A stretch of DNA of 64,000 nucleotides from Marisa cornuarietis (lineage: Eukaryota > Mollusca > Gastropoda > Architaenioglossa > Ampullariidae). The translations under genes and the position numbers were made by a program. Below, one piece after another: positions 47,101-58,547 of this stretch (position 1 is its first letter; each line of letters begins with the position of its first letter). The DNA is taken from contig SMMW01000089.1 in the NCBI GenBank assembly GCA_004794655.1, positions 40,001 to 104,000 of the forward strand, written 5' to 3'. The notes under the pieces were generated by a model. That model saw only the letters and a list, made by a program, of their open reading frames with translations, searched no databases and had not been told where the DNA came from.

Positions 47101-48581
47101 CTGTATCATGTATCTAGCTGATGGTGTTAATGAGGCTTGTGCTATGTCAAGGTTCATTAGGATACTTAGCCTGGAGGTGTTGCTGAGGCTAGTGCTAGGT
47201 CGAGGCTAATTAAGATAATTCTCATAAAGACTTTTCCTCAAATGGGGCAGAAACGGGACGTAATGTTGGCGCAAAGGGACATAAATACTACAAAGGGGAC
47301 TTGTAAGGCCCTCCCAAGGGGTTAAAATCCACTAACAAGCTACACTGCTACAGCATGGTCCAGAATGTCATGTAGACATCGGTTTTCTCTCTTCTAAGCC
47401 CTAAAAGTATGATGTCCCTCAGCAAAAGTAATATTGAATGTTGTAGCAGGTATCACTCGGTGTGTGCTGCTCAAGTGAGACTTTCTGAAATTACCTGACA
47501 CTCGCTCGCACGCGCGTCACTGTGACGTTGACCTTTGTCACGGAAAGTCTACTCACGCACTGATCCACCCACGTCGGGGTGTTGGACGGACAGCTGAAGG
47601 CTGCAACAGCCACCACTCGGATATTCTTGGGCGCGGTGTTCATCGGGACACTCTCCACCACCACGAGCGATCCGCTGAACGCCTTGTGGCCGTCGTGTGA
47701 CGTGGAAAAGGTCAAGTGTGTGACGCGACCAGAGGGCAGCTTGTGCTCCATGTCCAGTCTCAAGCGCCGCTGTAGTCCCGTGATGCTATTGAAGCGGTTG
47801 TGTGTGCTGCATATTGATATATTTGAGTGCATACAATAAATTATCTGCTTTATTATTTATCAAAATGCGTGACTTTAAAACTACAAATTTACGAAATTTA
47901 AAAAAGCTATATTTCTTTATGTATTTAATTGTCTGTCATGACTGTTTGTTCTCAAAGGCGACTGACCTGGAGCAGTCGTAGGGGTTGTTGCCCCCGCAGC
48001 GGTCCCCGATGTACTCTTTTGGCTCGTGAGGAAAGACCTGGGTGGTACAAGTGCTTGTGGTCTTCAAGTAGGTCGCACGGTCCACTCCACACGTATGGTG
48101 CTGGCACGCTGCCAAACATACAAAACATCCCATCTCCTGCCTCATCACTACCCTTCTCCCTATAAGTGGAAATCATCAGTACGTGAAAGCTCCTTCCCCT
48201 CAGATAACCAGCCAACCAGTTTCTTACTCATCATTGCTTCCACCTGGTGGCGATCTCGCCTTTCAGGGGTCTGGGGAGGTAGAACAGGGGAGGAAAGTTT
48301 GAGTGCCTAGAGAAATCGCCAAAAAGAATATCCCATCCGGTTTTGTTTCGGAAGACGAGATGCGAACACGAGACCGCATGATGTCTAGAGTACTGGCGAC
48401 AAGCGAGTATAACAATAATAAATGTGGCAATTAAGACAAGCATATGTTGGCTCACGCAGGATTTAAAGAGTAAATATCAGTAAACACTGGACTTACCTGT
48501 TGCAGAGACCACAGTGATAGTTTCACACACGGACAATGCGAAATATGTCAGGTACACAAGGCGGCACCCATCTGACGTCAT
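47002..48581 (-). CDS. Uncharacterised secreted protein, four exons, 191 residues
   Basis: Four minus-strand exons join with matching phases: 48,581-48,497, 48,108-47,967, 47,806-47,557 and 47,100-47,002. Junction phases are 1, 2 and 0. The total of 576 nt gives 191 residues and a TAA stop. The N-terminus is a hydrophobic signal-like segment ('LVYLTYFALSV'). The mature part has about eight Cys residues ('CQHHTCGVD', 'CTTQ', 'DRCGG', 'YDCS', 'FSCPS', 'DQCSVLLC'), which points to an extracellular disulfide-bonded fold. I do not recognise the family. The frame after the stop stays open for a further 15 codons that look coding and end at a possible donor (CAG/GTACTG). The stop could therefore be a recent mutation or assembly error, with one more exon lost from view. 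Confidence 0.62.
47557..47806 (-). CDS. Novel secreted gene, exon 3
   Basis: 250 nt, phase 2 to 0, with acceptor 'atatgcag' and donor 'gtgagt'. It encodes 'THNRFNSITGLQRRLRLDME' to 'FSCPSNTPTWVDQC', the main body of the protein. Confidence 0.65.
47967..48108 (-). CDS. Novel secreted gene, exon 2
   Basis: 142 nt, phase 1 to 2, with acceptor 'tttggcag' and donor 'gtcagt'. It encodes 'CQHHTCGVDRATYLKTTSTC' to 'GDRCGGNNPYDCS'. Confidence 0.65.
48497..48581 (-). CDS. Novel secreted gene, exon 1 (start and signal peptide)
   Basis: 85 nt from ATG to donor 'gtaagt' in phase 1. It encodes 'MTSDGCRLVYLTYFALSVC' and a short Thr/Val-rich stretch. Another ATG 11 bases upstream is out of frame. Confidence 0.62.
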
Positions 48582-48668
48582 CTGTTGACATGCATGTGCA
48601 GGCACACACACAAATGGAGGTGTATTTCTCACCCTGTAACGCTCCTTCCATTCTTCACTGACACGAAT

Positions 48669-48669
<1 letters not shown>

Positions 48670-48731
<62 letters not shown>
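48670..48731. repeat. (GT)n microsatellite
   Basis: A perfect dinucleotide tract just upstream of the novel secreted gene. Confidence 0.95.
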
Positions 48732-48732
<1 letters not shown>

Positions 48733-51700
48733 AATCGAACATACTGTATGCACTCTTCACTACACTATCAAAGTCTTTGGTTTAGTTCAGCAGACATAAT
48801 GAAGTGACGACAATTAGTCATTCTGTTTTTTGAAAAAAAAGAGAAAGAAAACACTGTGCTCGTTCCTACACGTGTTTGTGCTGTGCAGGCTTGTGTAAAA
48901 GACGTGTAGTGTACTGTATCAACTATATAACCGGTTACATTAATATATTATATTTATTCCTGACTGCTAGAACACCTGTCGTCTTCAGCTGAAACCGGTT
49001 TTTGTATCGGTTCTGCTCATGACTAATCAGAAACTCAGTTACCTTCATGCTTCTGTGCTCCCAGAGTTGATTCAGTTCTTGTCAAACAGCAAGAAGTAAA
49101 AGTCAAATCATTGTTGGCGACCCGTTAAACTGTCGCCGACATTTTAGTGCAGGAACTTGATGACATCATCTACCTACGCTTTGTTGCGTCATTTTGGCTT
49201 TGACGTCACTTTGTCCTTGACACGGAAAAATAGGTATTCTAAAAATACACTCATTGTTGTTTATTACAGTGTTTAAAATCCTTATTTATTATTGCAGTGT
49301 TTGTATTAACAGGAACCACAAAGACACTCAGAAACATCAGAACACTTTCCTTTCCAATGATACCGAGACAGGTGACGGTTTTTATACGGATTTGTTGCTT
49401 TCTGAGTATTTTGTATTACCTGTAAGGGGATGTAATAAGAAACGTGACGTCTTAATTATCTCTCTTGTAGTCCAGGGTTCGACGGTCACAAAAGTGGCAC
49501 ATAGGTGGCAACACTCTTGCTATTGGGACTATTATAAATATAATAAATAATTAGCACATTTGTACAGCGCCTTTTTCCAGCATCAGTCAGACTCAAGGCG
49601 CTTAAAATATAAAGACACAGACATGAGAATAATAATGGCCTCATAACAAAGAGTTCTTTGTGTTTTCAAAGTGAATGCCGTCTGCATAGATGCAGTGACA
49701 ACAGCTCAGGTAGACTACCAGCGGTCCCAGGAGATGTTCATCCTGTTGGGGCAGTCGACCAAGGGACTAGTAGCTCCAGATTTTTCATAATTTTTCATTG
49801 CTGTGTCTTTTGAGGGGCATTTTAGTAACAACTCTGATTTCTGGTCGTGTTGATCTTGGAATTTCTCTTGTTTAAGTCACAGATGTGAGCTGACAGGCAG
49901 CGCAGCAGCACAAGTAGAACAAATTGCAACGAACCTTATTCACGCCTAGCTCTTGCCTATTGATTACTACAATCAAATCGAATGACTTTCAAGTGCAAGT
50001 ATATCTCTCTATCTCATATTGCATTTGCCTGTTCGTCAAACTCAAGTGAACATTAGCATCTCTGTTGTAATTTTTTTTAATACAGCCTTTGTAAGGAGCG
50101 GGGCATCCTACTCTCTTCATCACTAAACAAAACACCATTAGATAATTCTGCAGTATGGATTAAAAAATATTTTAAAAAATTCTTAAAAAATGTTATCTTC
50201 CGTGACATATACCTATTTTCCACACTCCTAATATCGTGGGTTAAGAAACCCCTTAATGTAATTGTTAGGTTTTGTTACGTAACTAAAGAGATCAGTCACC
50301 CAGTGACCGTGTGACATAACGAGTCAACAATCGACTCAGTTGATAGTCAAACAACCAAGTGATCATTCATCAATGGACCGAATCAAATAAAGGTCGCCAA
50401 GTAACAAAATTAGGTGAAACTAGAACTTTCTATCGTTGCACTTGCCCCACACACTTACTAAACCAGAGTACAGATGACTAGTGATGTAGTACAGGGATGA
50501 GCTCCAGGACCGCTAGTTATAAACCGAGGTTAAGTCGTTACCTTTGATCAACATGGTGAACTCAAGAACAAGCGTCTTCCTTCCGATGTTATAAAGCTGT
50601 ATACAGACCCCGCAGATGTTGTTTTACCCTCGGAGCAAGGGTTTATAAAGTGGTGGCTAAGGTCTCTGGGGTAAAAACAAACATGAAGTAGCGTCACCGG
50701 AGTCTTGACACTGCTTTCAGACTCAGGAAACAAGATATTTTTCCTTGAGTTCCCCATTTGGAGAAAACGACTTATTATCACTTCGTCACGAAGGCCCTTG
50801 GAGGGACCACGTGTAATGTTAAAAATCACTTAATGTAAACAGCTTCGCTCAACTGGCCTTGTACTCGCGAGTGCAGAGAAACAAATCCTTCGTTGAGTCC
50901 TCCTCACGCCTTGTGACTACTCGCTCCCTGTCCGACTTCCAGTGATTCATCCAGTCCATCCGGACTCTGGGCCTCGTCTTCTTATTTGTCGTAGTTTTCT
51001 TCTTTATCATCGCCACAGCTTTTTCCGCTGTCATCATACTCGAGAATGTTGAGGCTGCACGAGAAGCCGCATGGCAATGATGTGCCACCAGCGCAGTTCC
51101 CGTCTCTTGCCGACTAGCATCCGCGGACTGGAGCTGATTCACCGCTCGTGTCCTCACTCTGGGCAATAATCAACTTCAGCTGGAGATAAGAGTCGATGGC
51201 GAATGAATCTGTTTATTCTCCATACGTCACTCACCAGCCTTGTCAGCTGAACATGCAGACCGCTTGTTGCAAGAAATCCGACGATAGTGAAATACTTCTC
51301 TGCGAAATGCTTCGCATCGGGTATTAATTATAAGCGTATGACCTTAGTAGTTATTTATGTATCTTCATTGTCTTCCTTTGCTAAGCAACTGTTGTTATAT
51401 TATTTAACAATATTGCAAGCGTTAAAGAGCGATATTCGCAAATATAATCGTGCCTCATAATTTCTTTAGATGCTCCAGTGCAATCACAGGGCTGCTCTAC
51501 TTTTGCTGTTCGTCTGTGCCGGAGAAATTTCGTGATGTTGTAAGACAATGTATTGACATGAGACGAAAGCTTCATTCGATTGTTTGTCTTTCATGCCTTG
51601 AAGTCCTTGCGTTATCTCGCTACACTTTACTTATGATGCCTGCAAAACCAGTCAACTCTTAGTAATCAACTTCTACATTCCTGATTCGTCTCATAAACTG

Positions 51701-51777
51701 CTTGGCTATCTCTTGTCATTGAAATGGGTTAAATAGCTCCCAGGGAGGTACAGTCATGGCTCATGGCTTCCGAGCGT
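48732..51777. other. Intergenic, with one LINE-type tail
   Basis: At 49,556-49,605, 'tgtacagcgcc...aaggcgctt' repeats the LINE 3'-terminal stem-loop, on the minus strand. Two minus frames (50,548-50,829 and 50,849-51,166; the second Lys/Arg-rich) have no recognisable domain, and I do not call them as genes. Confidence 0.45.
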
Positions 51778-52019
51778 GATAATAATAATAATAATAGTGA
51801 AGATTTGTATAGTGCATATTCACACTCGTAGAGAGCATGCTCTTAGCGCTTAAAACGGGGAAGAGACGTGGACTAAGTAGATACAGAACACAGGGGACGA
51901 AAGAAAACGACAGTACTGACAAAAACAGAAAACAAAAGGCATCAAGTAACAGGAACAGAGAAAAATAGTGATGGGTAAAGTAGCAAGAGGGAAGGGGGGG
52001 TAAGGAGTAGCATTGTGGA

Positions 52020-53903
52020 CTAGGAGTAGTGCTCAAGGAAGAGGTGCGTTTTCAGTGCAGATTTGAAGGATTCAATTGTAGGAAGGTGGCGGATATGGAA
52101 AGGAAGAGAGTTCCATTGTTTTGCAGCACAGTAGCCAAAAGTCCTGTGACCATATGTTGTTGTTCTGGTGACAGGAACAGTCAGAGTACGGTTGTCAGAG
52201 GAAGAGCGGAGTTGTCTGGCCGGAGAGTAAGGGATGAGAAGTTCAGAGAAATAGTCAGGACAGGAGCCTGCAAAGAAATTAAAACACAGCACAGACAGTT
52301 TGTACTGGATGCGAGGACGGATGGGTAGCCAATGTAGGAAACGAAGGAGAGGAATGACATGGTCCCGTTTCCTTGCTCTAAGTACCAGACGTGCAGCGGA
52401 GTTCTGTACTCTCTGGAGTTTCTGAATGAGGGATGAGGGGCAGCCTGCCAGCAAGGAGTTGCAGTAGTCAAGTCGTGAAAGAACAAACGCACAGACAAGA
52501 GTGTTGGTAGCGCGTGTAGAGAGAAAGTGACGGATGGCACTGATCTTACGGAGCTCATAGTAGACAGACTGACACACAACTGTAACATGTTTATCAAGGG
52601 TCATGTCTGCGGTGACAATAAATCCCAGATTCCTAACAGATGTCGTGAAGGTGATGTTGCTGTCGCCCACCTTGATGTGATTGGGCAGACTGACTAGTAA
52701 AGGTTGATGTCTTCTTCTATGGCACAAGAGGGGTTCCGTTTTATCTACATTTAGTTTAAGCTTGTTTTTTACCATCCAGCCCTTGACATCACTAATACAA
52801 GCTTCTAGAGAGCTAATAGCAGAGTGAGACTCAGCCAGTGGAATAGAACAGTAAAGCTGCGTGTCATCTGCATAGGACTGATGAGACACCTGGTGAGACC
52901 AGATGCAAGATGAAAGTGGTTTAGTATACAGGATGAACAGGACTGGGCCAAGTACTGAGCCTTGGGGAACGCCACAGAAAAGTGAAGCAGGGCGAGATAT
53001 CTGACCATCAACTAACACAGTCTGGCTCTTATCAGTGAGATAGGAGTTGAACCATGTGAGGGCAGGTCCAGAAATCCCGTAGAGGGTGTGGAGTCTGTGA
53101 AGAAGCAGAGAGTGGTCTATAGTGTCAAATGCAGCAGATAGGTCCAGTAGGGTTAATGGAGAGACATCATCACTGTCAAGAGCAGATAATATATCTGTTG
53201 TTAATTTAATAAGAGTGGTCTCAGTGCTGTGGAAAGGTCTATATGCCGACTGAGCTTGTGGAAGAAGATTGTGGTCTTGTAAATAGGCCCAGAGCTGTGT
53301 CAAAACTATTTTCTCTATGATCTTAGAGAGAAAAGTCAAGTTGGAGACTGGAAGTAGAGTATCTAGGCACTCGAGCAGAAGGCTTGTGGGCATCGGATCT
53401 AACTCGCAGGTTGTTGCTTTAGCTTTTAGGATAACCGCTTTCACATCGGTCTCAGAGACTGGTAGGAACTTGGACATGGAGTATCCTGGGAGGACATCAC
53501 AGGAGATGCTGTCAAGCGCCGACGCCGAGTCTAATGATGATCGAATGTCCGATATTTTGCTGGTGAAATAATCACTAAAAACTTGCGGCAGCAGTGAAGC
53601 AGGGTAGGCAGTAGGCAGTGGTGTTGCTGTACGAGATCCAGTCATTTTATTGCAAATGGCAAAAAGCTTTTTGGAGGAGGTGCAATTAATTATTTGGCCC
53701 TGAAGATATGATGCTTTAGCCTCATAAATGCATTTTTTAACGCTTCGCTTTGCAGCATTGTAAATTTCTTTGTGGATGACGAGTCCAGTCTTCCGCCAAA
53801 CACGTTCAGCTCGCCGGCGCGTGCGCTTCAGGTCACGGAGTTCAACGCGGATGAGTGAATACCAAGGCGCACATTTAGACTGGCGCATCAGACGTCGAGA
53901 CAC
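52020..53903 (-). CDS. LINE reverse transcriptase ORF (627 residues)
   Basis: Uninterrupted frame. The linker has 'SKCAPWYSLIRVELRDLKR'. RT motifs follow in order: 'LTLLDLSAAFDTIDHSLLLH' (palm motif A), 'GVPQGSVLGPVLFILYT' (B), 'SYADDTQLY' (catalytic C motif, codons at 52,863-52,874) and 'VDKTEPLLC'. The conserved LINE C-terminus is 'WNSLPFHIRHLPTIESFKSA' and 'LKTHLFLEHYS'. All catalytic Asp residues are present. It copies element RNA into the genome by target-primed reverse transcription. The start shown is only the first Met; the true ORF joins the EEP part through a frameshift. Confidence 0.9.
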   Translation of the reverse strand: MSRRLMRQSKCAPWYSLIRVELRDLKRTRRRAERVWRKTGLVIHKEIYNAAKRSVKKCIYEAKASYLQGQIINCTSSKKLFAICNKMTGSRTATPLPTAYPASLLPQVFSDYFTSKISDIRSSLDSASALDSISCDVLPGYSMSKFLPVSETDVKAVILKAKATTCELDPMPTSLLLECLDTLLPVSNLTFLSKIIEKIVLTQLWAYLQDHNLLPQAQSAYRPFHSTETTLIKLTTDILSALDSDDVSPLTLLDLSAAFDTIDHSLLLHRLHTLYGISGPALTWFNSYLTDKSQTVLVDGQISRPASLFCGVPQGSVLGPVLFILYTKPLSSCIWSHQVSHQSYADDTQLYCSIPLAESHSAISSLEACISDVKGWMVKNKLKLNVDKTEPLLCHRRRHQPLLVSLPNHIKVGDSNITFTTSVRNLGFIVTADMTLDKHVTVVCQSVYYELRKISAIRHFLSTRATNTLVCAFVLSRLDYCNSLLAGCPSSLIQKLQRVQNSAARLVLRARKRDHVIPLLRFLHWLPIRPRIQYKLSVLCFNFFAGSCPDYFSELLIPYSPARQLRSSSDNRTLTVPVTRTTTYGHRTFGYCAAKQWNSLPFHIRHLPTIESFKSALKTHLFLEHYS

Positions 53904-54004
53904 TGGGTCACGTGGTCATCAACTACTCTACGCAAAACACAGTCAAGTTGCTGGGCAGAGGGTGGTTGGAGGAGCGCCATCTGCAGCTGTGCTTTGAATG
54001 CTAG

Positions 54005-54440
54005 TGTTACGAATGAAATGTTTAGTAGGTCAGGGTCAATCCTAGCGAGCGCGTGAGCAAGTGTGAATGACGTGAGCATCGGTGAATGACGCAAGTCTGG
54101 ATGAATGACGCAAGCTTTGAGGTCAAATGTTGGAGCAAGAGAGCGCATGTGTAAGGATTAGTGTGATCGGTGAGAGATAGAGAGAAGGTGTAGTGAGAGT
54201 ATTGCAGGCCTGTGTCGCCGTTTAGTGTCACGGTTTTGGACGGCGTGTGTCGCCACTGTGGTTACTTAGGTTTTAGGGTAGACGCGTGTTGCTGTTTTTA
54301 GCATTACTGGTTTTGAAATTGTGAGTTATTATATTTGTTTTTATAACGAAACATTCGGAGTTCCCTGTTGAAGTTGACACTGTCAGATTCTGAACGCAAC
54401 GAGCTATTAACGGTCGTTTACCAAGACCCGTTAGTTAACA
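54005..54440. mobile_element. Solo LTR with 5-bp target duplication
   Basis: A 436-bp element starts 'tgttacgaatgaaatg' and ends 'ccgttagttaaca', with the TG...CA ends of an LTR. It is flanked by identical 'gctag' copies (54,000-54,004 and 54,441-54,445). It splits the LINE ORF exactly at the target site. No internal retroviral-like genes are present, so recombination between two LTRs has removed them. A truncated relative lies at 28,616-28,937. Confidence 0.92.
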
Positions 54441-55777
54441 GCTAGTCTATCCACATTTCGTAATGAGCGAGTGGATCTAAAAACTGGAGCCGATGATGGG
54501 CATTTGCGATCACGTTCGATCAGTACACAGTAGTGGTCAGATGAAAGATCGTGGGAAACATCAACTGACTGCACTAAGTGGTCATCAGGTCGATGTATGA
54601 CCCAGTCCAGGATGTGATCTCTTTTGTGTGTTGGCTGTGACACGGACTGTACGAGACGAAAGGTGTGCAACATTTCAGACAGTTTGACAGTGTCAGGGTG
54701 AGAACTGTTGTCGAAGTGCACATTAACATCTCCGAGGAGTATGGCGGGTCCAATTAGTGCATTGCTATAATCCAAGAGATCATGGAATTCCGAGAAAAAT
54801 GTAGAGGCTGTAAGTTTGTTCCTTGCACTAGGAGGAGGTCTGTAGATGCAGAGCAGGTGCATCGAGCAATGAGGAGCCGAAGAGGAGACTTGTACAAATT
54901 CAAAAGACGTGTGAGGGAACGATACGGCAGTAGTAACAGACAGGTACTTGGCAAGTGATGATCTGTAGATTATAGCAATACCACCACCACGTGTAGGGCG
55001 GGGGAAAGATTTCAGGCAGTAGCCAACTGGAGTAAGATCGACACACACGCTCTCGTCGCCATGATGTTTAAGCCACGTCTCGGTGATGATGAAAATATCA
55101 AGGCGGCGGTCTGTCACAAATTCTACTATTTCAACTCGCTTCAGTGACTGTTGTGCGGACGATACCGACTGAGCGTTGAAAAGCCCAACATGGAGGCGAG
55201 TGTTCAGTTGTCGTGTGCGCGAAACTTGGGCGACTACTGATTTCAGGCGATCATGTTGGTTTGGTCGCCGAGATGTAAAGTTATTTGACCCAGTTGGTCG
55301 GTCGTGTTTCCGGCTGGTGTTACTGGTGGTTATGTCAACTGGTTCACTTTGATCACGGCGATCCTGGTGTCGCCGACGACCGCCACGGAACGGGCGGCGT
55401 TTTCTCTTTCGAGAAATGTCACAGTGGCTATGAATGTTCAAAGTACGAAGCACGGTGCAAAGCGCTAATGAGCGATCAGAAGTCTTAAACCTCAGTGATA
55501 TAAGTTCCTGCCTACCGTAGGTAATTTTCTTGTATGGGAACGCGCTGGGGTGGCTGCGTCGTCCTGTCTGGTGCGTTGAGAGTGTCGAAGCAAAGGCCGG
55601 CAGAGAGGTTCGGTAGCCATGTTGGAGCACATGGTGTAGTAGGCAGAAGAAAGTCCAGCAAAGAAAACTTTGAAAACGTCCTTCTTCCACGAGCGAACAA
55701 TCCACAAACATTCCAGAGTAGATGTTTTCAAATAAGAAAGCAGAAGATGTAGAGCACATGAGAGAAAGATCAGTCAA
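54441..55777 (-). CDS. LINE endonuclease (EEP) ORF with basic leader
   Basis: About 445 residues. An Arg/Lys-rich leader ('SRKRKRRPFRGGRRRHQDRR') is probably for nucleic-acid binding. The EEP domain follows with 'LHVGLFNAQSV', 'IFIITETWL', 'RGGGIAIIYRSS', 'LLGDVNVHFD' and 'LSSDHYCVLI'. The Glu (TETW), GDxN and SDH catalytic elements are all present. The domain nicks target DNA for retrotransposition. The last codons before the native stop come from the LTR insertion. Confidence 0.88.
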
Positions 55778-55890
55778 TCACAGTGAAATACATATAATTT
55801 GTAGAGCTGCCCCATCAAGCACATGATGCGACAAGGGCAGGTAACTCTTCAGGCACCAGCCTGTTACTAGTATACTGTTCACTTTCTACA

Positions 55891-58125
55891 ACCTTTGCTT
55901 CCGCGCGCGCCTGTATTTGTTCTGTGTGTTTTATGAATATGTGTGTTCATGTGTACATAATCATTTTATAAAAGGTACGCATTCAAGTATGTGCGCATGC
56001 GCGCACGTGTGTAGCGACTGTGTGAACGAGAGACGAGTGAGCAGTCTTTGTAAATAAATACCACTGCTGGATGGTCAATTCGAAAACATTCAAAATACTT
56101 GAAATAAACCTGTCTTTGCTGAGTCAATGCTGCTGTAAATAATGTGCTATACACCCGTGTTGTGTATTGTAAGATTAATTACTATAAATAAACTCAACCT
56201 GCTACAAAATGTTTTAGAACTCGAAGAGAATGGTTGCGTACTTAAACGAACATCACGTGTACAGTCGGGTCTCCTGATTCGAGGTACAGTCGATCATCTG
56301 TCGGGTTACAGCTCGAGTCAGCTACAGATTGTAAAAAATGTGGTCTGATCTTTTCAGGGTAGATTGGGGGATTCCCCTGCTCTTTGTCTCTGACACATTC
56401 TACTGCCCCTCCTTCAATGTTCAACTCGTGCTGCTTTCTCAAATCCCAATTGCTTCAAGGCAAACTGCTGGGGCCCTAGTCATGAAGCGTGAGCAAGTCG
56501 TTTCCCTAGGGGCAGCCTGGTGAAGTCAAGGAAACACGTCTTGTTCTCGTAGTTACAGCTCGATCCCCAGACCTCGCCCATGTTACTTTGTGTTTCTTTA
56601 CAATTGCTTGATTACTACGACTCCAAGGGTAAGACATCTGCTGGATCTGGCCACAGGACGCAATTTTACAAATTCGCAAACGTCGCCTGTCCTCTCGTTT
56701 TCCATGTCGCCCCAGTGCAAAGTCTTGCCCTCGTCATATCTACGGCCCCAGGGGTGGCGGGGCAGGCATGTGGGTGAGGCTGCCAGGGCCTTGCGTAAGG
56801 TTATTATTAAGGGGAGCCATTCTACATCGTATAGCTGTCGTTGTCAGCCTGCATGTCAATACAGATTGTACTTCAAAAGCAGAAGGAAGTCCCAGCAGTG
56901 TACTGGTTGGCGACCGGAGATTATGTGAAGATTTTGTATGGCGTCAGTAAACGCGGACAGACAGTCACGTGAGTACTGTATCACAGTTTTGATACAGGCG
57001 CATTATTGTTGCTGCACTCTTACTGTTATATCATTCATGTAAGTCACTGTTAGATCAGAGTTTGTGTTTGTGTGAAGCAACTCATCTCAATGGATTCAAT
57101 TGAACTGACATTTTGTATTTATTCTCCCTATATATGACTATGGTGATTGTGTTCTGTAAGTACCCGGCACTTCAGGTCGCCATTACTCAAGGCACATAGT
57201 GACTCTAGTCTGTCACATGCACTTGGGTGTTTCTTGTACAAGATTACACTGATATGTATGAGTGTGTGCCTCAGGATACCACCAGAACATTGCGTAGTCA
57301 TTTGAGGAGACACACGTGTGTGTATGTGTGTGTGCGTATGTGTGCGCGCGCGTGTGCGTTCTTATTCTTTTGCATCTACTGTGTTTTGATTCTATTTTTG
57401 TATATTTAGGCGTAGCCTCTAAATGTTATCATAATTCCAGGAAGACGGTCCTGTAGCCTACTCGATAAATATCGTTACATTCAAGTGTTCGTCAATGTAT
57501 CAATAATATATAAGTTACAAACCTCTCTAGACTGGCGTAGACTTTATCAGCAGCCAAGTAACCTTCAAGGGTCCCTGCCGTTAAATGCCCTCCCTAGAGT
57601 AAACGACCATTGTAATCAGACGTTATTATTAAAAAAGGTTCTTTCTCTCTAAGAGAGAGAGAGAGAGTGATGTCCCTTGGCCTAACTGGCTGGAGGTGAC
57701 AAGCTCTCTGTCCTTTTGTCTCGTCCTTGGATGTATGTCGAGCTTTGGTTTCTTCTTCTCCCCTGTGATGTTTGCAGTGCCGTGTACCTTCATTATAGAA
57801 TGTTCTTCAGTTCTTGTGCTCCATCATTTCGTTGCAACAGACATTTTCTTCCACTAACGGCTTCTGTCTCCTGTTCTTCGTTCTGCCATCTTGCTTTGAG
57901 TTTTGACTGTACATGATTCTGCGCCTCCTTCACTTTTAACTGTTTCTGGCATTGTGGACCATTGTGGACCATACCGTGTTCTATTTTTAATTTATGAACC
58001 ACGTATGTTGCTACATGTTCTGTGGATTAGATTCTTGATCTATGCGCTTGAGCGATGTCGTCTGCTGACAGATGTGTTCGTGTCATTCTGTATCCGTGCG
58101 TGTAACTGGACGATTGTAACTTCGC
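55891..58125. other. Intergenic, nothing recognised
   Basis: Several short frames on the plus strand between 56,580 and 56,930 lack domain resemblance. (GA)n lies at 57,653-57,667. Confidence 0.45.
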
Positions 58126-58547
58126 TTCGTCAGTGCCAGGACTGTGCTCTGTTCACAACCAAAGGGACGCTGGCAAAACTTGAGCAGATGAAAGAAGAGG
58201 GTCTGGCCTCCTCACCACAACAGAATTCGGATGTCCAGGAACTCTTGGCGGATGTCTGCGAAACTGTCCGGGACTCATGCCTCGACCTCGTCTTGGGTTT
58301 GAAGGTCAACCTTCTGTGCGACACGACCCTGGAAAAGATGCGACATCTACGACTTGCCTCTGGTGAACCATCCCGCGTGAAATTCACGTGCATACGGAAC
58401 TGTTCCCGACAGCGCTTGAGGTGCAACCTGAGAGATATTTTGAACAAAGTCAAGTTTATAACAGAACAGCAGAAATCGTTGCCTGGGATGATTCCAGATT
58501 CATTTGTTGAAGAGCTGGTAACTTGCAAACAGCACTTTCGGCCCTAG
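58126..58547 (+). CDS. Unrecognised open frame, possible terminal exon
   Basis: The last ~140 residues of a longer frame look coding: mixed helical composition, regular Cys residues ('CQDCALF', 'FTCIRNCSRQRLRC', 'VTCKQHF') and a clean stop. A possible acceptor 'cttcgtcag' lies at 58,125-58,133. The upstream half of the frame (57,903-58,125) looks like read-through of non-coding DNA. I do not recognise the family. It could be a last exon of a host gene or a transposon-encoded fragment. Confidence 0.35.

Larger units (their letters stand above)
51779..55890 (-). mobile_element. Nearly full-length CR1/L2-like LINE, interrupted by a solo LTR
   Basis: On the minus strand the order is 5' UTR, basic leader, endonuclease (EEP), linker, reverse transcriptase and a short 3' UTR. 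The 3' UTR ends in the 'agcgct...tagtgcatat' stem-loop and (ATT)n. The total is about 4.1 kb, of which 436 bp plus 5 bp belong to the LTR insertion. Once that insertion and one target copy are ignored, the EEP frame runs on in frame into the linker. Only one further frameshift (near 53,900) then separates it from the RT frame. This is the youngest-looking LINE in the window. A 5'-truncated relative is at 61,242-62,155. Confidence 0.85.

Noticed and set aside
50548..51166. Two minus-strand frames, one Lys/Arg-rich
   Set aside because: No recognised domain and no supporting splice sites or partner exons.
55880..55915. Target duplication of the 51.8-55.9 kb LINE ('cttccg..gcg' at both ends)
   Set aside because: Only about 10 of 12 bases agree and the 5' end of the element is uncertain.
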